DNA from: Tenrec ecaudatus
Taxonomy: Eukaryota; Chordata; Mammalia; Afrosoricida; Tenrecidae
Direction: 5' to 3'
Length of the DNA stretch: 64,000 nt
Assembly (NCBI RefSeq): GCF_050624435.1
Contig: NC_134538.1
Span: 117,636,437 to 117,700,436 of the forward strand
Shown: piece by piece, positions 33,443-45,256 of the stretch
How positions within the stretch are numbered: position 1 is the stretch's first letter
Layout: every line of letters starts with the position of its first letter
Notes under the pieces: generated by a model
Told to the model about the DNA's origin: nothing
What the model saw: the letters and a program-made list of their open reading frames with translations, nothing else
Database searches by the model: none
Translations under genes and position numbers: made by a program

Positions 33443-34104
33443 GGGTTTTTAAAAAATCATTTTATTAGGGGCTCATACGTCTCTTATGCAATCCATACAT
33501 ACATCAATTGTGTAATGCACACTTGTACATTCATTGCCCTCATCATTCTCAAAACATTTGCTCTCCACCTAAGCCCTGGGCATCAGCTCCTTGTTTTTTC
33601 CCCTCCCTGCCCTCTCCCCTCTCCCTCATGAACCCTTGATAATGTATAAATTATTATTTTGTCATATCTTGCCCTTTCCGACATCTCCCTTCACCCACTT
33701 TTCTGTTGTCCATCCCCAAGGGAGAAAGTCACATGTAGATCCTTATAATCGGTTCCCCCTTTCCACCCTCCTCCCTGCCCCCTCCCAGTATCGCCACTCA
33801 CACCACTGGTCCTGAAGGTATCATCCGCTCTGGATTGCCTGTGTTTCCAGTTCCTATCTGTACCAGTGTACATCCTCTGGTCTAGCCGGCTTTGTAAGGT
33901 AGAATTGGAATCATGGTAGTGGGAGAGGCGGAATCCTTGAGGAACTAGAGGAAAGTTGTATGTTTCATCGTTGCTACATCGCACCCTGACTGGCTCCTCT
34001 CCTCCCTGAGACCCTTCCATAAGGGGATGTCCTGTGGCCTAAAAATGGGTTTTGGGTCTCCACTCCGCACTCTCCACCTCATTCACTATGATATTATTTT
34101 TTTG
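33443..34104 (-). mobile_element. R1 retroposon, 662-bp 5'-truncated copy with perfect target-site duplication
   Basis: Plus-strand order is the T-run and 'cattttattaggggctcata', the pyrimidine-rich block, 'tttgtcatatcttgcccttt', 'cagtatcgccactcacacc', and a truncated start near 34104. Both 12-bp flanks are identical, which suggests a fairly young insertion. Confidence 0.9.
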
Positions 34105-34321
34105 AACATATTTTGTCCTTGATGTTAAATCCCATCTGCCTTTCTCTCTTCTCACTCCCTCTATGGGGCAACCTGAGAACCTTTCACATGTTCAAATGAT
34201 TGAGTGGACAAAATTTCCACATTGCCTTATTTCCTCAGAGGCTGGTGATTCAAATGTACTCTGAAGCCCCAAGTGATTTTGCGCAACACAAAATAAATAT
34301 ACTTCCAATTATTTCCTTGTT

Positions 34322-35825
34322 TTTGTTGTTAGGTTTCAGTCTGTTTCCATCCATAACAACCCTATATACAACAGCTCAAACACTGCCTGGTCCTGTGCCA
34401 TCCTCCCAACTGTTTCTGTGCCTGAGTCCATGGTGACAGCCACTGCGTCTAAGCGTTTCATTGAAGGGCTCCCTCTTTTTCGCTGAGCCTCCACTTTACC
34501 AAGCATGATGGCCTTCCCCAGGGACTGGTCTCTCCTGACCTGTACAAATCTGTAAGGTGAAGTCTTGTCATTTGCACGGTGGCCAGACTTCTTCTGAGAC
34601 ACGCTTGTTTGTCCTTTAAGCAGTCCGGGATGCTTTCAATATTCTTCCCACGCACCACAATTCAAATACATCCACTTTTCTTCAGTTTTGATTATTTAAT
34701 GTCCAATATTCACACACAGATGAGGCAGTTCAAAAAATGCATGGGTCAGAAACATATCAGTCCTTAAAGAGACATCTTTGCTTTTCAATATTCTAATATT
34801 CAATAGTCTTATGCATCAGATTTGCCTTATGCAACTTATCTTTTGATCTCTTGATTGTTGCTTCCTTGGGCATTGCCTGGATCCAAACAAAATAAAAGTC
34901 TTTGACAACCCAGTCTTTTCTCCACTTACCATGATGTTACTGTAACCAGGAAGGGGCTTACAGTTTCAAGGCTCTGCACTTTTTGGTTCTTGCTCTGTTC
35001 CCCAGAAAGATTTCAGGTGAGGGACAAAATTCAGAGAAGAGTCAAAGCAAAGGTTTGAATAGAAAGAATACGTTTATTGAAAGGGGACACTGGTAAAGAA
35101 GTCCACAGGCCCTTCGCTAGTCTGAAAGGCCCAGCAAAATGTAACCCTGGGTCTTATATCCCACTACTGGTGGACTTCCCCCCCAAAGGCTGGCTTTCTG
35201 GCGGTTCCTCTGTTAGGGTCCCTCCTCCTTGCACGAAAAGATATTCTGGGATCCGACCACCCAGTTCCCCAGATTTCATGTAGTGCTCTTGCCTCAGACC
35301 CAAGCCTCAAGATGCTTTCCAGTTATTGTGGGCGTTGTGTGAACGTCCTGTCTTTTCTTGCCCTGGCCATTTTATCATCTCTGATATCTGTGGTCTCTTC
35401 CACTGCCCCTCACCTTCCAGTATGCTGGGGAGGTGTGAATGGAAGCCGTCTCCACCCCTTTTTTGCTTAGGATTTCTGCCAGTTTCCTTCCCTGGCTCAT
35501 CTCTTTCCCCCTGGCTGTTGTTTTGATCGGCTGACATCTCCTATTGGTCCGGCTGTGAGGATGTGGGGTCTCCTTTACACTGAGTTGTTACCCGTACTCA
35601 AGGCTGCGATCCTTGATCTCCATCAGCACGGGCTTCAAGACCTGCCAACTGCCAGCAAGCCAGCTCGTGTCTTCTGTAAGCCTTCCTCCCATCTTGACGC
35701 CGCATTCTTCTTCACAGAATTCAGTTTCTCTGATTAATTGTTCGGCATCTAGATTGAACAATTATGGTGAGAGGATACAACGCTGATGCACACCTCTCTT
35801 GATTTCAAACCATGCCTTCTCTACC
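34322..35825 (-). mobile_element. RTE LINE 3' half, antisense, split by a solo LTR
   Basis: Left part 34322-34940 runs from the AfroSINE-like tail ('cataacaaccctatatac') through the 3' UTR into the RT C-terminal region ('ttaccatgatgttac'). The right part resumes at 35537 with 'ctattggtccggctgtgagg' and continues to 'gaggatacaacgctgatgc' near 35775. The two parts are contiguous in the RTE consensus, so the LTR between them inserted later. Confidence 0.85.
34941..35536 (-). mobile_element. Solo LTR of an endogenous retrovirus (fossil)
   Basis: A 596-bp block inserted in the RTE copy. In minus orientation it begins TGTCAG and ends TTACA, giving canonical TG…CA termini. An AATAAA-type signal sits about two-thirds of the way along ('aataaacgtattctttc' on the minus strand), consistent with U3-R-U5 order. 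No internal retroviral region is present, so it is a solo LTR. It is probably class I-like, but that is a guess from style. It is younger than the RTE copy it interrupts. Confidence 0.65.
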
Positions 35826-36097
35826 TGCAACTATTTATTCAACACTATATAATTTATTTGATGAGAGTTTTAAAAATAATTTCATAAAAATATAAAGGTA
35901 GTAAATGGAATTAAATTGTTTTGAGGTTTTAGATAAAGTAATAATACCATTAGATGATAGATTTGAGAACATATTAATGTTATGAAATATCAACGTAGTG
36001 TTATTGATCCACCTAAAAACAAAATTAGACTTTTTTTCAAGTGACAAGCATTAATGTGTCCATGTTCAAATGCCTTTTCCATGACCATTAATGGGCT

Positions 36098-36290
36098 CAT
36101 AGTACAGGGTCACTCTGAGTCAGAACTGACTCCATGGCTGAGAGCCTGACTTGCACAGTGGCTACAAGACTCAGCTGCTAAGCTAAGGTCAACGGCTCCA
36201 CTGGATACAAATTAAGGCCTTGTATCCCAGGGGGCAGTTGTGTTCTTTCTTATAGAGTAACTGCTAGTCCACTAGAAGGCCATGAGTTTG
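36098..36290 (+). mobile_element. AfroSINE (tail fragment followed by a second copy)
   Basis: 36098-36148 is an AfroSINE 3' tail ('cagggtcactctgagtcag', 'aactgactccatggc'). From 36150 a second copy starts with 'gcacagtggctacaagactc', passes 'cccagggggcagttgtgttc' and ends around 'aaggccatgagtttg'. Confidence 0.7.
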
Positions 36291-36299
36291 TTTTTGATT

Positions 36300-37299
36300 C
36301 CCACCCTCCCCCCTTTGGTTTCATTAACATTACCATTCTAACTTTGCGTATCAAAAGAAAGGTATTAACTGCCAAAGGCATTCAAATACCAAACCACATA
36401 GCTAAAGTTATAATACTCTATCCACATGTTGCATTCCATGGACTTCTGGCTCTTTCTGTTGCTAAAAATGTCTTCCAGATGTCATCCTTATTGTCATAAG
36501 ATTCATTTCAAGTTTTTGACTGCCTATAGTGCAGGAAGCAAGAAAATGTTTTAAAATAAAACTTTAAGATCTGAGAAAATCCTTTGAGGAAAAAAAATTA
36601 AGACTTCTTGCATTTGTTCCCAAATCATATTGAAATTCAAAATACAAATGCCTTAGTTGCATTATTGAATTTTCATGAAGTTCTGATGTGTGTTTTCACT
36701 TTGAAGCCACTGGGTATAAATTTATTGAGTAAAATAAAAATTCTTTTATTCAATTTGATTTAAGCCATCAAGGTGAAGAAAAATAAAATTTTATGTTTCC
36801 ATAAAATTGAAAATAAAATTAAGGAAATACTAAGCTATTATTACATAAAATGGAATGTCAAAGATTTGTTAAAACCTCACCTTTGCACTATACAGCACAG
36901 ATGAATTCGTTGGAATTTATTAATAATAATGTTTTATAGGTTGACCCTGGAATCCTGACATTAGAAGACAAGAAAATAATCCTTTTTAAAAACTAGAAAC
37001 ACCACTACACATAACAAATGTAAGTCATGCTAATGATTGCTTTTACTTGAACTCTAAATTAAATTTGCCTTTATCTATCGTTTGGCATGTAAACAAGTCT
37101 AATATAAAAGAAAATGAGTCAGACTAAATTTTCATTTATTCGGACTGAACTCTGATCCTTTTTTAAAGTATCAAATAAAACTTAACTCTTTCAGAAATGT
37201 TTATCTCAAAGAGACTTTATCTTGTGTAATGACTTTTTGTAATTGTTAATTGAATAAGTCATTTTGCTGTTACATAATACTTACACGTGCTTTGTTAAG
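36300..37299. other. Unassigned intergenic DNA
   Basis: AT-rich, about 1 kb; nothing recognised. Confidence 0.4.
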
Positions 37300-37490
37300 G
37301 CTCCCTGTTGGTTCAGTGGCCAAGATGTTGGCTGTAAGTGAAAGGTCAGAGGTTTGAACCCATGAGCCGCTCTGCTGGAGAAAAATGTGTCAGTCTCCAC
37401 CTGTGACGACCGTAGTCTTGCTATACCAGTGGGAAGTTCGACCCTGTCCACAAGTGACTGTGAGTGGGAGTCAATTAGAGGAGAACAGGT
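37300..37490 (+). mobile_element. AfroSINE, near full length
   Basis: 'aaggctccctgttggttcag', 'aggtcagaggtttgaaccc', 'ccagtgggaagttcgaccct' and 'tgactgtgagtgggagtcaa' follow AfroSINE order with a recognisable B-box-like segment. Confidence 0.8.
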
Positions 37491-37837
37491 AAGTGCTTTT
37501 CCAGCAAAAGGACATTTTAGTTCTATTTGAGGTAGAAGTGACTGAATTTGACTTACTAGAGATTTGAGTGGAATCTAAGAAGGGAAACTGTTATTTTTCA
37601 ATAATCATGCAACATTTAATAAACCAAAGTAACGAATATTTTGGCCAACATATATATTTATTATGATATATGGAACTATAGAAAACTAAGGATACATAGA
37701 AAAAATGTATTTCTTGTTCCTTATGATGGTCCCAGAAGCTCAAAACAAGCAAATAAAATAATGAGACCTGTGATACATGGTTGTCTAGTCAGGTAGCATA
37801 TCGGAGAAAGACCAGATTCTTTTCCAAGTAAAGAAAC

Positions 37838-37912
37838 CGAAGGGGCAGTTCTACTTTGTCTTATGAGGTCACTTTTAGTTGGAATCAATTGAATGGCACT
37901 GAGTTTTAAGTC
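37838..37912 (+). mobile_element. AfroSINE 3' fragment
   Basis: 'ggggcagttctactttgtct', 'taggtcacttttagttgg'-type block, and 'aatcaattgaatggcactga'. Confidence 0.7.
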
Positions 37913-37944
37913 CGGTGCCAAAGACACTATTTTTATTTTTGTTT

Positions 37945-38850
37945 TTGCTTAGGGGCCAGTGAGTCAGTTCTGACCCATAGTAACCCTATACACAGCAGAG
38001 CAAAACATTGCCTGGGCCTGGGCCGTCCTTAACCCATTGTTTCAGCGTCTATGCCAATCCATCTCATTGAAGGCCTTCCTCTTTTTGGCTGCCTCTCCGG
38101 GGACTGATCACTCCTGACAACATGTCCCAAGTATGTAAGATGAAGTCTTGTCATCTTTGCCTCTAAGGAGTACTGGAGTCAAACTTCTTCCAAGACAGAT
38201 ATTTTTCTTTCTGGTACGTGCTTTCAACATTCTTCTCCGGCACCAAATTTCAAATACATCGATTATTTTTCAGTCTTCTTTACTCATGCAATTAAGTCCA
38301 TGGAAAAGAACATATGGCACACCTTGGTTCTCAAAGTAACATCTTGGCTTCCAATACTCTGAAGACGTTTGTGGAGCAGAGCTACCCAATACAATGTGCC
38401 CTCTGATCTCTTGGCTGTTGGTTCTATGAGCACTCATCGTAGAGCCAAGCAAGACAAGACAAAATCCTGGACAACTTCAGCCATTTCCCCTTTTGTTATG
38501 ATGTTACCCTTTGATCACATTGTAAGGATTTTGATCTTCTTTATATTGAGTTGAAATCAACACTGAAGGCAGCAATCCTTGGTATTCCCCAACAAGGGTC
38601 TCAAGTCCTCCTCACTTTCAACAAGCAAGATATGTCAACTGAGCATGGCAGGTTACTTAAAGTCTTCCTCCAATCCTGATGCTGCATTTTTTATCATGCC
38701 CTCTGACTTCTCTGGCCATTTCCTCCGCCCACAGCTTGAGCAAGTCTGATGAAAGGGTACCATCCTGCTGCACACCTTTCCTCATCTAAAGCCATGCAAT
38801 TTTCCTTTGTTCTGTTCACACACTTCCTTTTTATCCAATTCCAAAGGAGC
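37945..38850 (-). mobile_element. RTE LINE 3' region, antisense, 0.9 kb
   Basis: Begins with the tail shared with AfroSINE ('gtgagtcagttctgacccat'), then 'gcaaaacattgcctgggcc', 'atccatctcattgaaggcc', 'cttcttccaagacagatat'. It passes 'agcactcatcgtagagccaa' and 'ttcaacaagcaagatatgtc' and ends in the RT domain near 38840 ('cctttgttctgttcacaca'). Diverged, no intact frame. Confidence 0.85.
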
Positions 38851-38894
38851 TCAATGGAGTGTTCCAGCACAGACTGTTACCCACATAGCTGAGA

Positions 38895-39030
38895 AGGTAG
38901 GTGGCACACAGAGTTAAGCACTCGCTGGGTCTCAATCCAAAAATCAGTGCAGAAGAAAGGTCTAATCTGAGGTCCTAATATCACAGCTATGAAAACTCTA
39001 GAGAGGACAATTCTACTTGACACACATAGC
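38895..39030 (+). mobile_element. Diverged AfroSINE
   Basis: 'cacagagttaagcactcgct' and 'atgaaaactctagagaggac' plus 'aattctacttgacacac' fit AfroSINE order with strong divergence. Confidence 0.45.
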
Positions 39031-39756
39031 ATCTTCATGAGTTGGTATTGTCTCAACAAGAACTAGAACTAATAATTAGGTTCCAGACCTGATCAGCGCG
39101 AAGTAACATCCGGCCATCTTTGCAGGGAAACTGTGACTAACATTAGAAACTCCAACAGTAGATCTTACAGTGACACAGAAGGGCAGTCCATGTATATCAT
39201 GCAGTACTGGGTGGCAACATACTAATGGGAATTTAGTCCCTTAGAGAAAAATGAATGAAGGCCTCAATTATGAGGTTAGCTACTAACACAGACTCAAAGC
39301 AACATTACATGAAGGACAGGATAGAAGCCAGAAATGAAGGGATTGGATCATGGATAAGCCAATTCCCACATCTAGTTACTAGACATGAGGGCTAAGCAAA
39401 GTAAAATTAAATACCACCTGAGCCTTATCCATCCCCCTTATCGGTTGTGGATTGGAATTTTGTGATCCTTCAATTACCCACAGTGAGAAAACTGTGACTC
39501 AGCTTCTCAGAGTATCCAGGGATCTGAGATGTGGACTATGAAGGGAGTATTTTGAACTAAAATCTGTAAAATTTGCATTAACAGAGAAATAAAAATTTTG
39601 AATTATTTTTCTCTTTCATAATCTGATATGAAACAAAATTCTATACTTACATAACCAGTAGTTCTTTTGCATGAAAATAAGACAGCAATGTTCAGTTAGA
39701 ATATATATATCCAATATTTATATATATCAAATATATAAATGTATACATATATTTGT
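39031..39756. other. Unassigned intergenic DNA
   Basis: No gene recognised; AT-rich low-complexity sequence at 39700-39755. Confidence 0.4.
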
Positions 39757-40022
39757 TATGTTTGAGCCCGTTGCTACAACCACTGTGTCAATCCATATCA
39801 TTCATGGTCTTCTCTTTCTCATAGACCTTCTGCTTTATCAGGCATGATGCCCTTTGCCAGGGACTAGTTTGTCCTGACAACATGTCCCAATTATCAAGCT
39901 CTATGTTCTTTTCCAGGGACTAGGCTCTCCTGTTAACATTTCCAAAATATGTGACTAGAGGTCTTGCCATGCTTGCTTCCAAGGAGTCTTCTAAATGTCC
40001 TCAGGGTCTTCTTGCAGATTAG
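39757..40022 (-). mobile_element. RTE LINE 3' UTR fragment with an internal repeat, antisense
   Basis: 'tgtttgagcccgttgctac', 'ccactgtgtcaatccatatc' and 'ccttctgctttatcaggcat' are RTE 3' UTR. A ~50-bp piece is present twice: 'gccagggactagtttgtcct' near 39855 and 'tccagggactaggctctcct' near 39913. Confidence 0.7.
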
Positions 40023-40184
40023 CCATCCTAACTAGACATCATGAGTAGAGCGGCTTATGGGAGTTACATAAGCAGTCATTCATTCCTACCACTTTCGTTC
40101 ATGTATTAAAGTGTCAATTCAATCGAACCTTAATTTAGCAACTCCCATATGCCCTTTGAGAATAGAAAGTGAATAATAGTAGAA

Positions 40185-40370
40185 GGCCCGTGGGTTTCAA
40201 AGCCAGAAAAATGCGAAATAATTCTAATTCTGCCACTTAATTAGTTAACTTTAGGCAAGTTATATGATATCCAGATCTAATGTTCTTTTCAGTCTAAAAT
40301 TAATGGCAATAGCTCTTTCATAGGATTAGTTTGTGATGCCTGAAATAAATGATTTGTGTTAAGTTCAATG
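40185..40370 (+). mobile_element. MIR SINE
   Basis: 'gtgggtttcaaagccagaa', 'attctgccacttaattagtt', 'actttaggcaagttatat' and 'tttcataggattagtttgtg' follow the MIR sense order. Confidence 0.7.
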
Positions 40371-41428
40371 AAAGCTTTTTAATGAATAAATTATTTATTA
40401 TTATTATTATAAAGATAACGTCTTAAGTTTCTGCCCCATATATCTGATCTAACTTTCCAATATTCATGAAAATATTTGTTATTTTTCTTCACTTTGTTGG
40501 AACAAACTACCTTGTAAACTCACTTTGTTTAAGATATATACCTCATCTTAAAAAACGTTTCCTCTGTAAATGCCTCTTATTACACCTTTATAAAAATAAT
40601 TGCAGTCAGTATGAAGTTTTTAGTAATATTTTTGAAATGAGTCAACATTCCTCTGTCTTTGCTTTCCTCCCTCTTGTTTCTCTCATGAGACTAGTGATTA
40701 AACTAGCTTATATATCAGTGTTCCATTTTTATTGCATCTCTATGCTCGCCTTCATGTTACTTTTTGTTTGTTTTTTACATGTTATTTTCTAATCTATTAT
40801 TTTAATTGAGAATTAATACATGTACTATATCATCCCATAGTTCAATCACAGCAAGCAGTATTTTGCAATTGCTACTATAATCAGTTTCAATCATGTTACT
40901 TTTTAAAACCTAAGTCTAACTTTTAATGTGCCTATTGCCAAGAGAATACATTCCAAAGACTCTTACATGGTTTGTGTGGTTATTCAAATAAACTTTTGAC
41001 CTTCATTCCTCAATATTATTCCATTTTCCCAAAACATTCTAAACACTCTCTGCCATTGAGTGGATTTCAATATTCTTAAGCCATTTTGCCAATATTTATT
41101 GTACTTTTTGCCTCACATATATCTCTCTGATGCTTTTACTGATTCAGACCCATATTGATTATTCTTTAATCTACATCTCATTAATTATTTGAATAAAGAA
41201 GTCATCTGATATTTTCCTTTATTTATTCTCAGTTTATCTTTGTGTATCACGGCATGTGCTGCATAAAGATAAGAAAGTCATGCTAAAATTTTAAATGCTC
41301 CTATACCTTTCATAATAGCCAACTCAATAAATATTATAAAATGGAATTATACTAAGCACATTATATGTCTATACATCCACTGTCACAAGATCTTCTAATA
41401 TTACATTTAATTAATGCTATGATTCCTT
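40371..41428. other. Unassigned intergenic DNA
   Basis: AT-rich; the 108-codon plus frame at 40466-40792 is hydrophobic from AT content and has no recognisable domain. Confidence 0.4.
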
Positions 41429-41444
41429 AAAATTAAGCTTAAGC
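41429..41444. repeat. Target-site duplication, left copy (R1)
   Basis: 'aaaattaagcttaagc', 16 bp, exactly repeated at 42838-42853. Confidence 0.95.
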
Positions 41445-42837
41445 TAGATGACTGCTTGTTTACCTTCAAGCCTTTAAGACCCCAGATGCTATATCTTTTG
41501 ATAGCCAAGCACCATCAGCTTTCTTCACCACATTTGCTTATGCACCCATTTGTCTTCAGTGATGGCATTTGGGATGTGAGCACACAATGATATGATTTTT
41601 TTGGTTCTTTGATGCCTGATAGCTGATCCCTTTGGCATCTCGGGATCACACAGGCTGGTGTGCTTCTTCCATGTGGGCTTAGTTGCTTCTGAGCTAGATG
41701 GTTGCTTGTTTACCTTCAAGTCTTTAAGACCCCAGACACTATATCTTTTGATAGCTGGGCACCATCAGCTTTCCTCAACACATTTGCTTATTCACCCGTT
41801 TTGTCTTCACAGTTGTGTTGGGAAGGTGAGCATCATAGAATGCCAATTTAATAGAAGAAAGTATTCTTACATTGAGGGAGTACTTGAATGGAGGCCCAAT
41901 GTCCTTCTGCTACCTTAATACTAAACCTATAAATATATTTCCCCATCCTCATATTTCTCCATCCTCATATATAAATATATTTACATATGTCCATGCCTTT
42001 ATTTAGACCTCTATAACTGCCCTTTGCCGCTTAGTGTTTTCCTCTATTTCCTTTGACTTATCTCTTGCCCCACTATAATGCTTAGTCTTCATTTGGGTTT
42101 CAGTAATTCCTCTTGGTTATATTACACTTGCTCACACCAGAAGTTAAACAAGCAGCCATCTAGCTCATAAGCAACAAAGTCCACATGGAAGAAGCACGCC
42201 AGCCTTTACAATCACGAGATGTCAAAGGGATCAGGTATCAGCCATCATCAGAACAAAAAATCATATCACTGTGAATGAGTTGGGAGTGTGGAGTGGAGAC
42301 CCAAAGCCCATTTGTAGGCCACTGGACATCCCTTACAGAAGGGTCTTGGGGAGGAGATGAGCCAGTCAGGGTGTGATGTAGCAATGATGAAACACAACTT
42401 TCCTCTAGTTTCTAAATGCTTCTTCCACCACCACCACCCGCATTATCATAATCCCAATTCTACCTTACAAATCTGGCTAGACCAGAGGATGTACACTGGG
42501 AGGGTGGAGAGAGGGTGGTTTGGAAAGGGGGAATCAATTACAAGGATCTACATATAACCTCCTCTCTGGAGGACAGACAACAGAAAAGCAGGTGAAGGAC
42601 GATGTTGGACAGGGAAAGATATGACAAAATAATAATTGATAAATTATCAAGGGTTCATGAGGGAGTGGGGAGAAGGGAAAAATGAGGAGCTGATGCCAAG
42701 GGCTTAGGTGGAGAGCAAATGTTTTGAAAATGATGAGGGCAATGAATGTAAAAATGTGCTTTACACAATTGATGTATATATGGTGATAAGAGATGTATGA
42801 GCCCCTAATAAAATAATTTAAAAAAAACATCAGCAAC
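41445..42837 (+). mobile_element. R1 retroposon, 1.39-kb copy with 5' inversion (twin priming)
   Basis: The 3' segment (about 42147-42837) is sense R1 ending 'gcccctaataaaataattt' and an A-run. The 5' segment (41445 to about 42146) is inverted: it reads as antisense R1 with two module copies at about 41445 and 41660. The inverted segment ends, and the sense segment begins, at nearly the same R1 position ('aacaagcagccatct'), overlapping by about 20 bp. The perfect 16-bp target-site duplication encloses both, so this is one event. Confidence 0.95.
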
Positions 42838-42853
42838 AAAATTAAGCTTAAGC

Positions 42854-43241
42854 AATAAAAATTCAGGAAGAATATTTAAGGAGATTATATCATGATCTTG
42901 GGAAAGGCAAACTACATAGAAATAAAGGAAAATAAAAAGGAGAATAGAGAAATAATGATAATAGAAATTACTGATAAATTCCACTTGGTACAAAAGAATT
43001 TGTGTTAATCAAAAAAAGCCAGTAAGGAAGCAAACCTGATCCTGGGACAATTTATTTGTCATAAATTACAAAGATAACTATAGGATTATGTTTTTCAAAT
43101 GAATAATATGCATTCAATATAATATGTGTATATACATAGATGGTTATGAATATGTATGTACACACACATAAAATATTACCAAAAATAAGATAGTATTACC
43201 ACAAAATCATAAAAACCTTTATTAGATAAATTTATCATTAT
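42854..43241. other. Unassigned intergenic DNA
   Basis: AT-rich; nothing recognised. Confidence 0.4.
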
Positions 43242-43255
43242 GTTACCCTTGTTTT
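43242..43255. repeat. Target-site duplication, left copy (MDH2 retrocopy)
   Basis: 'gttacccttgtttt' here and 'gttacacttgtttt' at 44532-44545, 13 of 14 bp identical. Confidence 0.85.
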
Positions 43256-43280
43256 TTTGGAAAAGAAATCAAAGATGGCT

Positions 43281-43286
43281 TTTATT
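43281..43286 (-). promoter_or_regulatory. Polyadenylation signal inherited from MDH2 mRNA
   Basis: AATAAA on the minus strand about 25 bp before the end of the retrocopy. Confidence 0.8.
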
Positions 43287-43652
43287 GATGCTCTGATTTG
43301 GAAGGGATGGTAACATTCTTAAAACAAACATTGCCAGGACAAGTTAGAAAAGCAACGGAGATCTCTGAAATGACTTTATGTGACAAGAAGCCCGAATAAG
43401 TTAAGGGACCGGCGGCCTCCTCTGGCAGCGTCTACTTCATGTTCTTAACAAACTCCTCCCCCTTCTTGATGGAGGCTTTCAGCTCGGGGATGACGTCGGT
43501 GATCATCTTCTCCTCGAACGAGGACACCTTGCCGATGCCCAGGTTCTTCTCCAGCCCGTTTTTCCCCAGCAGCAACGGCGTGGAGAAGTAGGTGCAGTCC
43601 GTCTCCTGGGACTTCACAAAGGAGCGCTCGATGACACCCTCCTTGCCGTTCA

Positions 43653-43850
<198 letters not shown>

Positions 43851-44504
43851 TCAGCCAATGACGGGGACGTTGACTGGAGCCGGGTCCAAACCCGTCAGCT
43901 CCGCCATGGAAGTGTTGGCCCTGATGACGTCCAGGGTGGTCACGCCGAAGATCTTCTTGGGGTTGTCCACGCCGTGCTTCTTGAACGTCTCTGCGGTGAT
44001 GCGGCTGGTGGAGTTGACCGGATTGGCGATGATGCAGATCATGGCTTCGGGGCAATGCTGGGCACAGGCGGCCGCCAGGGTGGCCCCGATCGTGGCGTTG
44101 GAGTTGAACAGGTCGTCCCGCGTCATGCCCGGCTTTCTTGGGACTCCCGCTGGGACGTCGCAACCTTTCAAGCAGCCGGGCAGCTGCTGGGGTCCGAGGT
44201 ACCCTTTCACATGGGCTCTGGTCTCGATGTGGCTCAGGTCCGCGGCTACTCCAGGGGTATGAGCGGTATCGTAGAGGGTCAGGCGGCTCACCAAGGGGCT
44301 GTTCTTCAGGAGGAGTGAGAGAGGCTGCCCGATTCCTCCAGAAGCATGGCTACGTTAGCATGGTTCTGGGCCGAGGTGCTGAAGCTGCTGCGGAGAGCAG
44401 CGGCCACAGCCGGGCGAAGACCGATAGCATGGCTGGGCGGGAGGGGCACAGGCCGGGAAGCAAAGGAGCTGGCGGCAAGCAAGTGACTCAAACGACCTCC
44501 ACAC

Positions 44505-44530
44505 GGGGGGGGGGGGGGTGGAGGGGGAGT
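44505..44530. repeat. G-rich homopolymer tract
   Basis: About 14 consecutive G, then 'tggagggggag', at the 5' edge of the MDH2 retrocopy. It could be an expanded part of the 5' UTR or untemplated/assembly-prone sequence. Confidence 0.85.
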
Positions 44531-44654
44531 CGTTACACTTGTTTTACAACGTCTCCATCCAGGTATACTTCCAAAGGCAATATTTCCATATCTTTTACGT
44601 TGCTCAGCATAATTCTTTGTTCTTTAATTTATACCTGTCAAAACAATAGTTTTT

Positions 44655-45010
44655 AGTATCTTCCTGCTACTCAAATTGTGTTCCTTTTAAATGCTCTTTG
44701 AATTTCGGGAACATAAAGAAGGGGCTAGATCAGGAGCACAGAGTGGATGGGGTAAAGTTTCTCAAAGAAATTCTCACGGCACAGTCAATACAACCCTCCC
44801 TAAATGAGCAGGCACCTTGTTAAAATGGGAAGGAAAGAATCCTCAGCATCATTTCCTACCCCTTTTGAAGCCAAAGCATTTGCCATTTTTTAAAAGTTTA
44901 TTCCTAATGAGCCCCTTAATCATCCTGTCTCCTTCAAGAAAATTGATCAAGATTTGCCTTTGGAAGCTGAGTCTCTTTATCACACATTCAGCTTTGTTGT
45001 AGAAATAAAA
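44655..45010 (-). mobile_element. Mariner relic, C-terminal transposase part
   Basis: On the minus strand, 'ccccatccactctgtgctcc' followed by 'tgatctagccccttc' encodes a diverged form of the mariner block H-P-P-Y-S-P-D-L-A-P-S-D. 'cccgaaattcaaagagcatt' follows, like F-P-K-F-K-E-H-L-K-G. This block carries the third catalytic Asp in mariners. The rest to the right is too decayed to place. Confidence 0.55.
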
Positions 45011-45059
45011 GCAGGGTGACGCCGATCCACCCTGACCTGCTGGCGTGCTAGCTGCTCTC

Positions 45060-45145
45060 AGAGGAGGCCAGTCCTGATGCTCTGGAGAAATTCTACTCTG
45101 CAACAGCGGGCGCTGTGAGTAACGGATGCGACAGCAACTAACAAC
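45060..45145 (+). mobile_element. AfroSINE 3' fragment
   Basis: 'gagaaattctactctgcaac', 'gcgggcgctgtgagtaacg' and 'gatgcgacagcaactaac' match the AfroSINE tail. Confidence 0.65.
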
Positions 45146-45256
45146 CCAAACAAGCTGATACCAAATATAAATGATACCAAATATCAACTAGACCTACTTT
45201 ATATGTGTAGCTTGCAGTTGAATACAATATCGAGTATTACAAAATATACAATGCTA

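Noticed and set aside
40466-40792. 108-codon hydrophobic frame that could suggest a membrane protein
   Set aside because: Composition is explained by T-rich DNA (Phe/Leu/Ile codons); no homology or regulatory context is seen.
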